64,000 nt of DNA, from assembly GCA_031551885.1 (NCBI GenBank), contig JAVBMX010000025.1, positions 10,817 to 74,816 on the forward strand. The letters run 5' to 3'. Source of the stretch: Frigididesulfovibrio sp031551885 (GTDB lineage: Bacteria > Desulfobacterota > Desulfovibrionia > Desulfovibrionales > Desulfovibrionaceae). Shown here in pieces: positions 1-8,217 of the stretch (positions are counted from its first letter, which is position 1; each line of letters opens with the position of its first letter). The notes beneath the pieces were generated by a model. The model saw only the letters and a program-made list of their open reading frames with translations. It had not been told where the DNA came from and made no database searches. Position numbers and translations under genes: made by a program.

Positions 1-277
1 GCAACGGCGGGAGGCGCAGCGGATCATCCACGGTTTGTGCCTGCGGGCCGGACTGCCCCAGGGAATAAGCCCGCACGGTTTGCGTCACTCCTTCGCCACG
101 CATCTTCTGGAAGCCGGGGCGGATTTGCGCAGCGTGCAGGAGCTGATGGGGCACTCGCGACTTTCCACCACCCAGCGTTACACCCACCTGAATCTCGCCC
201 ATTTGACGGCCGTATACGACAAGGCCCACCCCAAAGGCGGGACCGTCGACGACGGGGACGACTCGGAAAAAACGTAG
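1..277 (+). CDS. Tyrosine recombinase XerC/XerD-type, C-terminal fragment (runs off the left edge)
   Basis: Only the last 91 or so codons are present, read in frame from base 2. They carry the end of the phage-integrase catalytic domain: HGLRHSFATHL supplies the His and Arg of the R-H-R triad, LMGHSRLSTTQRYTHL supplies the second conserved His and the Tyr nucleophile. This is the usual signature of the chromosome-dimer-resolution recombinases XerC/XerD, which cleave and rejoin DNA at dif-like sites. The short acidic tail after the Tyr (GGTVDDGDDSEKT) is non-conserved. The xer-hslU order resembles the xerC-hslV-hslU arrangement of other bacteria, but hslV is not between them here. Which Xer it is cannot be told from this fragment, and a phage or plasmid integrase is possible though less likely beside hslU. 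Confidence 0.85.
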   Translation, partial: QRREAQRIIHGLCLRAGLPQGISPHGLRHSFATHLLEAGADLRSVQELMGHSRLSTTQRYTHLNLAHLTAVYDKAHPKGGTVDDGDDSEKT

Positions 278-457
278 GCGCACGCATTGCCGGGCGGCGA
301 AACGGTGCTTATCTATCAAGCTGCGGCTTTCGGGCCTGCGGCGGAAAGCGTCCGTATCTTTTCCCGCGCCGGGGGCGGCCGCGTGCAACAAACCACGCAA
401 CGCCGCGAAACGATACGCCGAAACATATCTTCCTTCAAACCGGAGCAAGGAGTTCTC

Positions 458-1828
458 GTGAGCACCACCATGACCCCGCGTGAGATCGTGGGGGAACTTG
501 ATAAATACATTGTGGGTCAGAAAGAAGCCAAACGCATGGTGGCCATCGCCGTGCGCAACCGCTGGCGCCGGCAGAAACTGGACCCGGCGTTGCGGGACGA
601 GGTTTCGCCCAAAAACATCATCATGATGGGCCCCACGGGTGTGGGGAAAACGGAAATTGCCCGCCGCCTGGCCAAGTTGTGCGGGTCGCCTTTCGTCAAA
701 GTGGAAGCCACGAAATTTACCGAAGTCGGTTACGTGGGCCGGGACGTGGAATCCATGGTCCGGGATCTGATGGAAATCGGCATCGCCCTTGTGCGGGAAG
801 AAGAAACCCGCCGGGTGCGGGAAAAGGCCGAAGGCTCGGCCGAAGAACGCCTGCTGGATCTGCTGCTGCCCGGCGGCGGTCCGGGTCGGGTGGACTACAT
901 CGCGGCGGAAAGCGGCGCGCCCGTGCCGTTGTCGGGCGATTCCGATTCCACGCGGGAAAAACTCCGGGCCATGTGGCGGGCCGGGCGTCTGGACGATCGT
1001 GAAGTGGAACTTGAAGTGGAGGAGTCGTCCGGGGCGCAGGTCGAGCTGCTTTCCATGCCGGGCATGGAGCAGATGGGCTCGCAGCTCAAAGATACCTTTG
1101 CCCGCATGTTCCCCTCCCGGAAAAAGCGCCGGCGCTTCAAGGTGCCGGAGGCCTATGAAATTTTGCTCCAACAAGAGTCCGAGCGCCTGATCGACAACGA
1201 CGCGGTCATGGATCTGGCCCGGGAGCGGGTGGAGCAGACCGGGATCATCTTTATCGACGAAATCGACAAAGTGGCTCTACCGGCCCAAGGCGGACGCGGC
1301 GGGGTGGACGTTTCCCGCGAGGGTGTGCAGCGCGACCTTTTGCCCATTGTTGAAGGCAGCGTGGTCAACACCAAGCACGGGATGATCCGCACGGACCATA
1401 TCCTGTTTATCGCGGCCGGGGCCTTTCACGTCAGCAAGCCGTCGGATCTGCTGCCCGAACTGCAGGGGCGTTTCCCCCTGCGGGTGGAGCTTTCGCCCTT
1501 GGGCAAAGAGGAGTTCCTGCGTATTCTCAAAGAGCCGGATAATGCCCTGACCTTGCAGTACTGCGCTTTGATGGCCACCGAGGGCGTTTCCGTGACCTTC
1601 AGCGAAGACGCGTTGGAAGAAGTGGCCGCGTTCGCGGAAGAAACCAACCGCCAGACCGAAAATATCGGGGCTCGCCGGCTGTATACGATTATGGAAAAGA
1701 TTCTTTCGGATCTTTCCTTTGAAGCCCCGGAACGGACAGGCGAAAGCGTGCGTATCGACGGAGCCTGGGTGCGGGATAAACTGGCCGACGTCCGCGAGAA
1801 CGCCGATTTGTCGCGGTTTGTGTTGTAA
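458..1828 (+). CDS. hslU: ATP-dependent protease ATPase subunit HslU (ClpY)
   Basis: AAA+ unfoldase that feeds substrates to the HslV peptidase in the cytoplasm. The 456-residue product has the HslU N-terminus (TPREIVGELDKYIVGQ), Walker A GPTGVGKT at residues 58-65, the pore-loop GYVGRD, a variable I-domain insertion, Walker B IIFIDEIDK near residue 262 and the conserved C-terminal tail DLSRFVL, which in known HslU inserts into HslV. The reading frame is open further upstream, but GTG at 458 is chosen because AAGGAG lies at 447-452 with 5-nt spacing; an in-frame ATG at 470 is the alternative. No hslV lies between the recombinase and this gene, so the peptidase must be encoded elsewhere or upstream of the window. 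A terminator follows. Confidence 0.95.
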   Translation: MSTTMTPREIVGELDKYIVGQKEAKRMVAIAVRNRWRRQKLDPALRDEVSPKNIIMMGPTGVGKTEIARRLAKLCGSPFVKVEATKFTEVGYVGRDVESMVRDLMEIGIALVREEETRRVREKAEGSAEERLLDLLLPGGGPGRVDYIAAESGAPVPLSGDSDSTREKLRAMWRAGRLDDREVELEVEESSGAQVELLSMPGMEQMGSQLKDTFARMFPSRKKRRRFKVPEAYEILLQQESERLIDNDAVMDLARERVEQTGIIFIDEIDKVALPAQGGRGGVDVSREGVQRDLLPIVEGSVVNTKHGMIRTDHILFIAAGAFHVSKPSDLLPELQGRFPLRVELSPLGKEEFLRILKEPDNALTLQYCALMATEGVSVTFSEDALEEVAAFAEETNRQTENIGARRLYTIMEKILSDLSFEAPERTGESVRIDGAWVRDKLADVRENADLSRFVL

Positions 1829-1849
1829 CAATCAGTTGGAAGCAAAGGA

Positions 1850-1904
1850 CATCGTGGCCGGAGCCTGCCCTTGTGCGCGGGGAACCGGCCGCGATGTTCT
1901 TTTT
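1850..1904 (+). terminator. Intrinsic terminator after hslU
   Basis: A 12-bp stem (1850-1861 with 1885-1896, one T-G pair) is followed by TTCTTTTT at 1897-1904. It starts 21 nt after the hslU stop codon. The stretch 1905-2072 beyond it contains no convincing gene, only a second 8-bp hairpin of the form GGCGAAGC/GCTTCGCC. Confidence 0.7.
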
Positions 1905-2072
1905 CGCCAAGAGAATATCGGGGCGTGCCGGGAACCTGCCGGCCGAACGGAGCAGGCACAGAAAGGCGAGTCGCCGGCGAAGCGACAGGGCTTCGCCAGG
2001 AAACGGAACGCGCTCCCGAAACGGGACAACCTTGAATGAAACGGCGGTTGAAAATCTTCGTGATGCCTTTCC

Positions 2073-2199
2073 TAGAGCATTTTCACCTTGAAAATGTTTA
2101 TGAAACCATATTTCAAAAGACTTCTGAACGAGTCCGCAAGCGGGTGTCCACTTCGTGTCCACCAGAGCAAATAAACTTTTTCAAAGTTAATTTGCTCTA
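2073..2199 (+). repeat. Dispersed hairpin repeat, copy 1
   Basis: The 127-bp element is bounded by TAGAGCA (2073-2079) and its inverse TGCTCTA (2193-2199). The left end forms a CATTTTCA/TGAAAATG hairpin and the right end a longer AGAGCAAAT/ATTTGCTCT hairpin. The interior contains ATGAAACCATATT and CCGCAAGCGGG, shared with the copies at 8011 and 26869. No coding potential. It ends immediately upstream of the open frame of the metallo-hydrolase pseudogene and may have removed that gene's start. Confidence 0.85.
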
Positions 2200-2238
2200 A
2201 TCATCCTCGGAGCTCTCGGTATCGACGCGTCTCTCTTT

Positions 2239-3270
2239 TTGCATCTGCCCCCGTTCGGCGGGCATCCGTCCGGTGCGCGCCTTGGGCGCATCAAAACCTC
2301 GCCGCATTACCGCGACGGGGCGTTCCGCAACCTGGAGCCGACCCCGCAGTTCAGCGAAGCCGGCGGCCCAATCTCGGCCATGTTCGACTTTTTGTTTGTC
2401 CCCCACAAGCGACTGAAGCCCACTCTCGCCGTGCCGACGGTGAAGACCGATCTGAAAGCTCTGCCTCCCGATACGAACCTGCTGATCTGGCCGGGGCACT
2501 CCTCGTGCTTCATCCGCTTGGGCGGCAAAACGATTCTCATCGACCCGGTGTTCAGTTCCCACGCATCCCCCTTTGTCTTTTCAACCCGGGCCTTTGCGGG
2601 AAGCAACGCGTATACGCCGGACGACATGCCGGAAATCGATTACCTGATCCTTTCCCACGATCATTGGGATCACCTGGACCATCCGACGTTGACCGCGCTC
2701 AAGCCTAAGGTGCGCAATATCATCTGCGGGCTGGGCGTGGGGGAACATCTGGAACGTTGGGGATTCCCCCCGGAACGCGTGCAGGAGGCGGACTGGTTCG
2801 ACACCCTGAAGCCGGAACAGGACTTTTCCCTTCATGTCGTTCCGGCACGCCATTTTTCCGGCAGAGGGTTGTTCAGGGACAGAACGCTGTGGGGCGGTTA
2901 CGTGCTTGAAACCCCCGAACTTCGAATTTTCTACAGCGGCGATACGGGGTATGGAAGCCATTTGGCGGAAATCGGCAAACGGTTCGATGGGTTTTTGACC
3001 TCGCGATTCTCGAGAACGGCCAGTACGACAAGAACTGGAAGTACATCCACATGGAGCCCGAACAGACCGCCCAGGCCGCCGAAGAACTGCGGGCCAAGGC
3101 GCTGTTGCCCGTTCATTCCGGCATGTTCGCCATTTCCAATCATTCGTGGGACGATCCGCGAGGCAAGCCGCGACAAAATGTATCGCTTGGCGACGCCGAA
3201 AATTGGCGAGGTACTCTTCCTGGACGCGGAAGACCAAGTCTTTGCGCCGTGGTGGGAAGACCTGGAGTAG
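2239..3270 (+). pseudogene. MBL-fold metallo-hydrolase (UlaG/RomA-like, COG2220), doubly frameshifted
   Basis: The family's N-terminal signature (SPHYRDGAFRNLEPTP) is followed by WPGHSS, the metal-binding motif SHDHWDHLD and a second ligand region PARHFSGRG, then YSGDTGYG. These are beta-lactamase-fold hydrolases with zinc or manganese at the active site. At the five-T run 2992-2996 the frame breaks: the expected DLAILENGQYDKNWKYIHMEPEQTAQ is read in another frame until about 3154-3160, where the original frame resumes as REASRDKMYRLATPKIGEVL and runs to the stop at 3268. Two indels of opposite effect therefore surround about 165 nt. The start is also doubtful: only TTG at 2239 is available, without a ribosome site, and the frame opens right where the repeat ends. 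Either a decaying gene or two sequencing errors. Confidence 0.8.
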
Positions 3271-3395
3271 TCCATAGTTCACACGGTATGCAAAGAGCCG
3301 GATGACGCGTATTCCGTCGTCCGACTCTTCCAGGCTCTGCCCCCCTTGAAGTTGGGGAGAGACTTAACAGGGCTGCCAAGGCCGGCCGGTAAGCA

Positions 3396-3438
3396 ATATA
3401 TCGGCAATCCCGCGCGAAGCGCGGGGTTACAGATATAT
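3396..3438. other. Two-part hairpin in the gap 3271-3568
   Basis: ATATATC (3396-3402) pairs with GATATAT (3432-3438) and encloses a CCCGCG/CGCGGG stem with loop CGAAG. The hairpin lies about 130 nt downstream of the minus-strand ABC transporter operon and may help terminate it. The rest of 3271-3568 (about 300 nt) shows no gene with a plausible start. Confidence 0.4.
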
Positions 3439-3568
3439 GAGGGGGGTCTGGGGTGCCGTCCGCGACATGATGAAGTAACTGACTGGTATCGCGGGAGCTT
3501 CAAAGACCGGCCGACTTCGGCAGTCCTGTTTTCATTTCCCCCAGGAAGGGTTTGTAAATTGATAGGGC

Positions 3569-4243
3569 CTAGCCGACGATGTGCCCGTCGGCCATGACGA
3601 CGGTTCGGTGGGAGCGCCGGGCGTATTCCGGGTTGTGGGTCACCATAACGATGGTCACGCCGTCCCGGTTGAGACCGAGGAGCAGCTCCATCACGTCGTC
3701 ACCCGTGGCGGAATCGAGGCTGCCGGTAGGTTCGTCGGCAAAAAGCACGCGGGCTCCCCGGGCCAGGGCTCTGGCAATGGCGACCCGTTGCTGTTCGCCT
3801 CCCGACAGTTTGCCGGGGGGCGATTGTTCTTTGTCCGCCAGACCGACCTTGGCGAGCATGCGCCGGGCGGCCTCCCGCTCGGCCGCGGAGACGGGGGAAA
3901 ACCCGCCCATAAACGGCAGGAGCACGTTTTCCAGGGCCGAAAGGTAGGGCATGAGGTGATGCTGCTGGAAGACCACGGCGAACTCCGTCCGGCGCAGGTG
4001 GTTCCGTTCTTTCTCGGCGGCGGCGCAAATGTCGCGGCCTTCGAACAAGACCTGGCCGGAGTCGGGCAGAATCAGCGACGACAGGATATGCAGCAGAGTC
4101 GATTTTCCCGAACCGGAGCGCCCGAGAATACTCAGGAATTCTCCGGCATGGATGTCGAGGCTGAGGTTGTCCACGGCGGGCTTTGCCGTGCCGGGGTGAC
4201 GTTTGGTGAGGGCCTGAGCCTGAATCAGCGGAGTGTGTGTCAT
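3569..4243 (-). CDS. ABC transporter ATP-binding protein (LolD/MacB type)
   Basis: The 224-residue ATPase of a type VII (FtsX/MacB-like) ABC system hydrolyses ATP on the cytoplasmic face to drive the permease encoded just upstream. Visible motifs are Walker A GRSGSGKST, the Q-loop region VVFQQHHLMPYL, the ABC signature LSGGEQQR and Walker B with D-loop LFADEPTGSLDS. The ATG overlaps the permease stop by one base (TAATG), so translation is coupled. In the context DUF2318 protein - FtsX permease - ATPase this most resembles the ABC part of the P19/FTR1-linked iron-uptake locus described in Campylobacter, rather than a lipoprotein-releasing LolCDE system. The substrate is an inference from gene order only. 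Confidence 0.88.
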   Translation of the reverse strand: MTHTPLIQAQALTKRHPGTAKPAVDNLSLDIHAGEFLSILGRSGSGKSTLLHILSSLILPDSGQVLFEGRDICAAAEKERNHLRRTEFAVVFQQHHLMPYLSALENVLLPFMGGFSPVSAAEREAARRMLAKVGLADKEQSPPGKLSGGEQQRVAIARALARGARVLFADEPTGSLDSATGDDVMELLLGLNRDGVTIVMVTHNPEYARRSHRTVVMADGHIVG

Positions 4244-5412
4244 TACAGTGATACCAGGGCTTGGGCCGGTTCCACGCGAGAGGCCTTCCAGGCCGGAAAC
4301 GCGGCGGCCAGACCGGCGGCGAGGCCCGACGCGATGACGGTGACGGCAAACGCGCCGGGCTCAAAAGCCGGGAGCGCCACATCGGCCAGATGGAGGCGTT
4401 CCAGCACCCATCCGGCCGGCAGATGCCCGGCCAAATACCCCATGACGCCGGCGGGCAATCCGATGCCCAGCGCTTCCACGACAAAAACAACGAATACGGC
4501 GAAGCGGGAAAAACCCACCGCGCGCATGATGCCGATTTCCTTACGGCGTTCGGCCACGGCCGAAAGCATGGACATGACCAGCATGGCGCAGGCCGTGACC
4601 AGAATGACGAGGCTGATGGAAAACGTCAGGTTGCGGGCGAAATGCACGGCATACATGCGGCTTTCGGCCACTTGGCGCAGGGCGCGGACTTCCGTGCCGG
4701 GCAGGGCGACGCCGAGCTGGGCGACAATCTCTTCGATGGGGCAGCCGGAACACAGGGCGGCCACCTCAAGAAAAGACACTTTGTCGGGCGAACCGGCGAC
4801 CGATTGCACAAACCCTAACGGGGCGAACAACACGGTGTCGTCGTCGCTGCCCGTCGGCCGCAGAATGCCGGTAACGAGCAATTCCCGCCCTTCAATGCTC
4901 ACGGTCCGGCCGGGTCGTATGCTCAGAGCTTCGGCCAACAGCGCGCCGGCGAGGGCTTCGGCCGGAGCGGCCTCGGCGGGCAGTCGCCCGTCGGCCTGCC
5001 AATAGCCTTTCAAGGACGTTTCCGCTTTCCAGTCGACCCCCACAAGGGCGGCGGCACGATCGGAAATGGTCGTCACGGTGAGTAGTTTGGGGGCGATGAC
5101 GGCGATATTGGCCCGCAAAGGCATCGTCTCGATGGCCGCATACGAGGCGGCCAAAGGGAGCAGGCGCTTTTCCAGGGCGACATCTCCCAGGGCATACCCG
5201 CCATAGGAGATTTGCAAGGTTTTTTGTTCCGGCATCACCAAAATATTGGCACCGTAACTGACAAGCTTTTTTTCAAAGCTGTCGCCGATGACCGCTGAAA
5301 CCTGCCGCAGACTGGTCAGGGAAGCGACCCCCAGCGTAAACACGGCTGCCAACAGCAGCGTGCGCAGCCATTTTGCCCGGGCGCAGCGTAAAGGAATGGT
5401 GAGAAGCGTCAC
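4243..5412 (-). CDS. ABC transporter permease, FtsX/MacB family with periplasmic CxxC
   Basis: The 389-residue membrane protein has the MacB-type plan: one N-terminal transmembrane segment (about residues 15-35), a large periplasmic domain, then three helices in the last 130 residues ending in the conserved PAWKASRVEPAQAL. The periplasmic domain contains CSGCPIEEI, a CxxC that could hold a disulfide or handle thiols or metal. FtsX-type permeases of this size usually pass conformational signals or extrude substrates from the periplasm rather than import them. The start codon overlaps the stop of the upstream DUF2318 gene by 4 nt and the stop overlaps the ATPase start, so the three genes form one operon. 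Confidence 0.85.
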   Translation of the reverse strand: MTLLTIPLRCARAKWLRTLLLAAVFTLGVASLTSLRQVSAVIGDSFEKKLVSYGANILVMPEQKTLQISYGGYALGDVALEKRLLPLAASYAAIETMPLRANIAVIAPKLLTVTTISDRAAALVGVDWKAETSLKGYWQADGRLPAEAAPAEALAGALLAEALSIRPGRTVSIEGRELLVTGILRPTGSDDDTVLFAPLGFVQSVAGSPDKVSFLEVAALCSGCPIEEIVAQLGVALPGTEVRALRQVAESRMYAVHFARNLTFSISLVILVTACAMLVMSMLSAVAERRKEIGIMRAVGFSRFAVFVVFVVEALGIGLPAGVMGYLAGHLPAGWVLERLHLADVALPAFEPGAFAVTVIASGLAAGLAAAFPAWKASRVEPAQALVSL

Positions 5413-5882
5413 TTTTTCCGCTCATTTTCCGGGAAGTAGCCGGCTCCGTCGAGAAGATCTTTCACGGCGACATGCACGGCATCACCTTCAATCGCCACCG
5501 CCAGAGGGTGCGGATTGCAACCGCCGCCGGCGACGCCGATGCGATCCAGGGCGAATGTCCGGCCGCAGTTGACGCACACCATGACGCCGTTTTCAAATTG
5601 ATAGCCTTTGCCTTCTTTACGGCAGACCTCGCAGGCGTCAAAGGCAGCCCGAAGCGTTCCTTCCTGATCGCGCACCAGGAAAAAACGGACTTTGATATCG
5701 TCTTCTTGGTAGCTGTAATGATGAGAAGCACCCTTTTCGAGCGACTTCATGTCGAGAACGATTTGACCGTCGCGGGCCGTGACCTCTTCAATGGAGCCGC
5801 CGAACAACCCGCCCAAAAACGCATAGGCCGGCGCCGCGCCGAGCAAAAGCAGCATACCCATAAATAAAGCAACTCTCCGCAT
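5409..5882 (-). CDS. DUF2318 (iron-sulfur-type) exported protein
   Basis: This small exported protein begins with a signal peptide (MRRVALFMGMLLLLGAAPAYA). The C-terminal half is the DUF2318 domain, recognisable by CEVC and CVNCGRTFALDRIG followed by a Gly-Cys-Asn-Pro-Pro-rich end (GGGCNPHPL). The paired cysteines are probably a metal or Fe-S site; the family's biochemical role is not established. The ATG at 5882 is preferred over an upstream TTG because AAGGA sits 8 nt before it. It is the first gene of a three-gene operon with an FtsX permease and an ATPase. DUF2318 genes occur beside FTR1 and P19 in ferrous-iron uptake loci, but neither of those is in this window. Confidence 0.8.
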   Translation of the reverse strand: MRRVALFMGMLLLLGAAPAYAFLGGLFGGSIEEVTARDGQIVLDMKSLEKGASHHYSYQEDDIKVRFFLVRDQEGTLRAAFDACEVCRKEGKGYQFENGVMVCVNCGRTFALDRIGVAGGGCNPHPLAVAIEGDAVHVAVKDLLDGAGYFPENERKK

Positions 5883-6074
5883 AATTCTGTCCTTATCGAA
5901 CGGCGTCCTTTCCGACAACCGTCTGTTTTATGTCGCTTATCGCGAAAAATACCTTTGCTTCTTCGGCTATTTTATAGTTATCCACTCCGATTTTGTCCAG
6001 ATACGGAACGGCGATATTTGTTTCATGAATAAAAAAATCTTTGCAACTTCCGGTTGTTGCCGGTTGCGGAAGTG

Positions 6075-6104
6075 TTGACAGGAAAAGAAGCCGACGCGTA
6101 TAGC
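6075..6104 (+). promoter_or_regulatory. Probable sigma-70 promoter of argB
   Basis: A perfect -35 TTGACA at 6075-6080 is separated by 18 nt from TATAGC at 6099-6104, about 65 nt before the argB start. Just upstream, ACTTCCG (6046-6052) and CGGAAGT (6067-6073) form an inverted repeat around two CCGGTTG copies and could be an operator. Confidence 0.6.
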
Positions 6105-6169
6105 GTGGGCAGACGGCCCGCAAGGTCGCCAAGCAAGTCCGCACACAGCCTCATTTTTTCGGAGAGATC

Positions 6170-7117
6170 ATGGATATCTATAAAATTCACGCCAAGATGC
6201 TCATCGAATGCCTGCCTTACATCCGGCGCTTCCGGGGCGAAACCGTGGTCATCAAATACGGCGGTCATGCGATGAAAGACGAAGAACTCAAGCGTTCCTT
6301 CGCCTTGAACGTGGCCCTGTTGAAATATGTAGGCGTGCGCCCGGTCATCGTGCACGGCGGCGGCCCCCAAATCGGCAAGATGCTTGAGCAACTCGACATT
6401 CGTTCCACCTTCCGCGAAGGCCTGCGCGTGACCGACGAAGCCACCATGGATGTAGTGGAAATGGTCCTGGTCGGTAAAGTGAACAAGGAAATCGTCGGCA
6501 ACCTGAATCAGGCCGGGGCCGGGGCTGTCGGCCTTTCCGGCAAGGACGGAAGCCTGATTTGCGCGCGAAAGATGGAAATGATCCTGGAAAACACCGCGTC
6601 GCGCGCGCCGGAAATCATCGACCTCGGCCGGGTGGGTGAGGTCATGAGCGTGAACACCTCCCTGATCGACAGCCTGTGCCGGGAAGACTTCATTCCGGTC
6701 ATCGCGCCCACGGGCGTGGACGAAGACAACATCACCTACAACATCAACGCCGACTCCGTGGCCGGGGCCGTGGCCGGGGCGCTCAAAGCCAAACGCCTGC
6801 TGCTGCTCACGGATGTGCCGGGCATTCTGACCAAAGAGAAACAATTGATCCGCTCCATCGGCATGGACGACACCTGGGAGCTGTTTTCGAACGGCACGCT
6901 GCAGGGCGGCATGATCCCCAAGGTCAAGTGCTGCCTGGAAGCCTTGGAAGACGGCGTGGACAAAGCCATGATCATCGACGGCCGGGTGGAAAACTGCATC
7001 CTGCTGGAACTCTTCACCGACGCGGGCATCGGCACGGAAATCGTCAACCGTCGCTCCCGCGAGGGGGACTCCGGGCATCTTTCCCGGTATGGTCTGTCGG
7101 GGCATTCACACAACTAA
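6170..7117 (+). CDS. argB: Acetylglutamate kinase
   Basis: Phosphorylates N-acetyl-L-glutamate with ATP, the second step of arginine synthesis, in the cytoplasm. The 315-residue protein shows the amino-acid-kinase glycine loop VIKYGGHAMKD near residue 26, VIVHGGGPQIG near 62, the substrate-binding NINADSVAGAVA and the terminal GTEIV motif. It is roughly 15-20 residues longer than usual because of a C-terminal tail (SREGDSGHLSRYGLSGHSHN) that is not part of the fold. The ATG follows GGAGAG. A promoter lies 65 nt upstream and a bidirectional terminator follows. No other arginine gene except argS is in the window, so it appears to be a single-gene unit. Confidence 0.96.
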   Translation: MDIYKIHAKMLIECLPYIRRFRGETVVIKYGGHAMKDEELKRSFALNVALLKYVGVRPVIVHGGGPQIGKMLEQLDIRSTFREGLRVTDEATMDVVEMVLVGKVNKEIVGNLNQAGAGAVGLSGKDGSLICARKMEMILENTASRAPEIIDLGRVGEVMSVNTSLIDSLCREDFIPVIAPTGVDEDNITYNINADSVAGAVAGALKAKRLLLLTDVPGILTKEKQLIRSIGMDDTWELFSNGTLQGGMIPKVKCCLEALEDGVDKAMIIDGRVENCILLELFTDAGIGTEIVNRRSREGDSGHLSRYGLSGHSHN

Positions 7118-7203
7118 AACGTCGCTCTTGCCAAACGTTTTTCGTTGCGCAGCAACTTGTGATTTCCGGTAAAGCGCTCCCTCTACCGGATAAAGTCCCA
7201 ATT

Positions 7204-7237
7204 ACAAACGGGGTGGCTGAGGCCGCCCCGTTTGTTG
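7204..7237. terminator. Bidirectional terminator between argB and a convergent gene
   Basis: The stem ACAAACGGGGTGGC (7204-7217) pairs with the complement ending near 7235, loop TGAG, with one T-G pair, then TTTGTTG. It lies between convergent genes and the flanking A- and T-rich runs suit both directions. Confidence 0.75.
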
Positions 7238-7241
7238 CATA

Positions 7242-7961
7242 TCAGTCCGTCTCGCTTAGGCGCAATTCGTGAGTGGGAAAAACGCAAGAGCCTTCCAGTC
7301 GCTGAAAGTGAGAACGGGGGAAAACCGAGGTCAGCGCCCGTGTCACGGGTGTATGGCTCAACAGAAAGACCACGTCGAGAACTCCGGTACAGAAGTCGCG
7401 CGCCACCAGGGTAAGCAGGTAGACGCCGGGAAGCGTTTCGGAAAAAAGGGAAATGATATCCTTGCCGTATTCCCTGTAATGCTGCTGTCGTGTTTCGTCC
7501 GGGAACCCCCAGTCGTCGGTTCGATCATACAGCAAGGGGGCCGGCACGGTAAGTTGCAAAAATCCGTTGGGGCGCAAAATACGCAATAGTTCCCGCAAAG
7601 TTTTGCGGTCATCCGGCACATGTTCCAGGACATGGTTGCAAATGAGTATGTCCAGGCTGTGATCCGGCAATGGGATTTCTTGGATATCCATGGAGTTGAT
7701 GCCGCCGTAAGTCGAAAGATAGAATGTGCCGAACCATTCGGAAAGAATGCTTCGATCGTCGGCAAACTGGAGGCAGGTGTAATCGTTCAATGGGTAAATG
7801 GGCCGTATGGCTTCCCACATGCCTCGAAAAATACGATGCCGCTCCAGAGAGCCGCATCCGGCGCACAGAGGCGCCAATCCGTCGGGGGTCATGCGTCCGT
7901 TGGGGCCGGGCAAAAATCGGCTGTCGTTGCCGCAAATGACGCAAGGATATCGTTTCTTCAT
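7242..7961 (-). CDS. SAM-dependent methyltransferase with N-terminal zinc ribbon
   Basis: The 239-residue protein opens with a four-cysteine ribbon (C7, C10, C33, C36) with SLERHR after it. A class I methyltransferase domain of the Methyltransf_11 type follows: acidic segment NSMDIQEIPLPDHSLD and post-motif NHVLEHVPDD near residue 110, then LRPNGFLQLTVP. The Rossmann glycine motif at the start of the domain is degenerate (LQFADDRSIL), which is common in this C-x2-C subgroup found in glycan and unknown contexts. The methyl acceptor cannot be predicted. It stands alone between a shared terminator and a hairpin repeat. Upstream of its ATG there is a purine run but no strong ribosome site. Confidence 0.8.
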   Translation of the reverse strand: MKKRYPCVICGNDSRFLPGPNGRMTPDGLAPLCAGCGSLERHRIFRGMWEAIRPIYPLNDYTCLQFADDRSILSEWFGTFYLSTYGGINSMDIQEIPLPDHSLDILICNHVLEHVPDDRKTLRELLRILRPNGFLQLTVPAPLLYDRTDDWGFPDETRQQHYREYGKDIISLFSETLPGVYLLTLVARDFCTGVLDVVFLLSHTPVTRALTSVFPRSHFQRLEGSCVFPTHELRLSETD

Positions 7962-8010
7962 GACGGCCCCTTTAAAAGTGTTCTATTTTATCCCATCCAG
8001 AATGCCATGC

Positions 8011-8211
8011 CATAGACAATTTCAATGTGAAATTGTCTATGGAACCATATTGCCGACAGGCTTCCGAACGAGCCCGCAAGCGGGAAACAGGGACACGTAA
8101 GTTGTTTGTTGCCACGCTTTCGATGAAAGACACGCTACACTCCAATCGGCCGGGCGGCACGCTTACGCATCCACCAGAGCAGATGAACATTTTCAATGTT
8201 TATCTGCTCTA
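8011..8211 (+). repeat. Dispersed hairpin repeat, variant copy (201 bp)
   Basis: The left end is a 14-bp hairpin (CATAGACAATTTCA/TGAAATTGTCTATG, 8011-8041). The interior has ATGGAACCATATT, CTTCCGAACGAGCCCGCAAGCGGG and CACGCTTACGC, matching copies 1 and 2. The right end is an AGAGCAGAT hairpin closing with TGCTCTA at 8205-8211. It differs by a different left hairpin and about 75 extra bases after the CGCAAGCGGG motif. It sits 6 nt downstream of the mtaD stop codon. Confidence 0.8.
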
Positions 8212-8217
8212 GAGACG

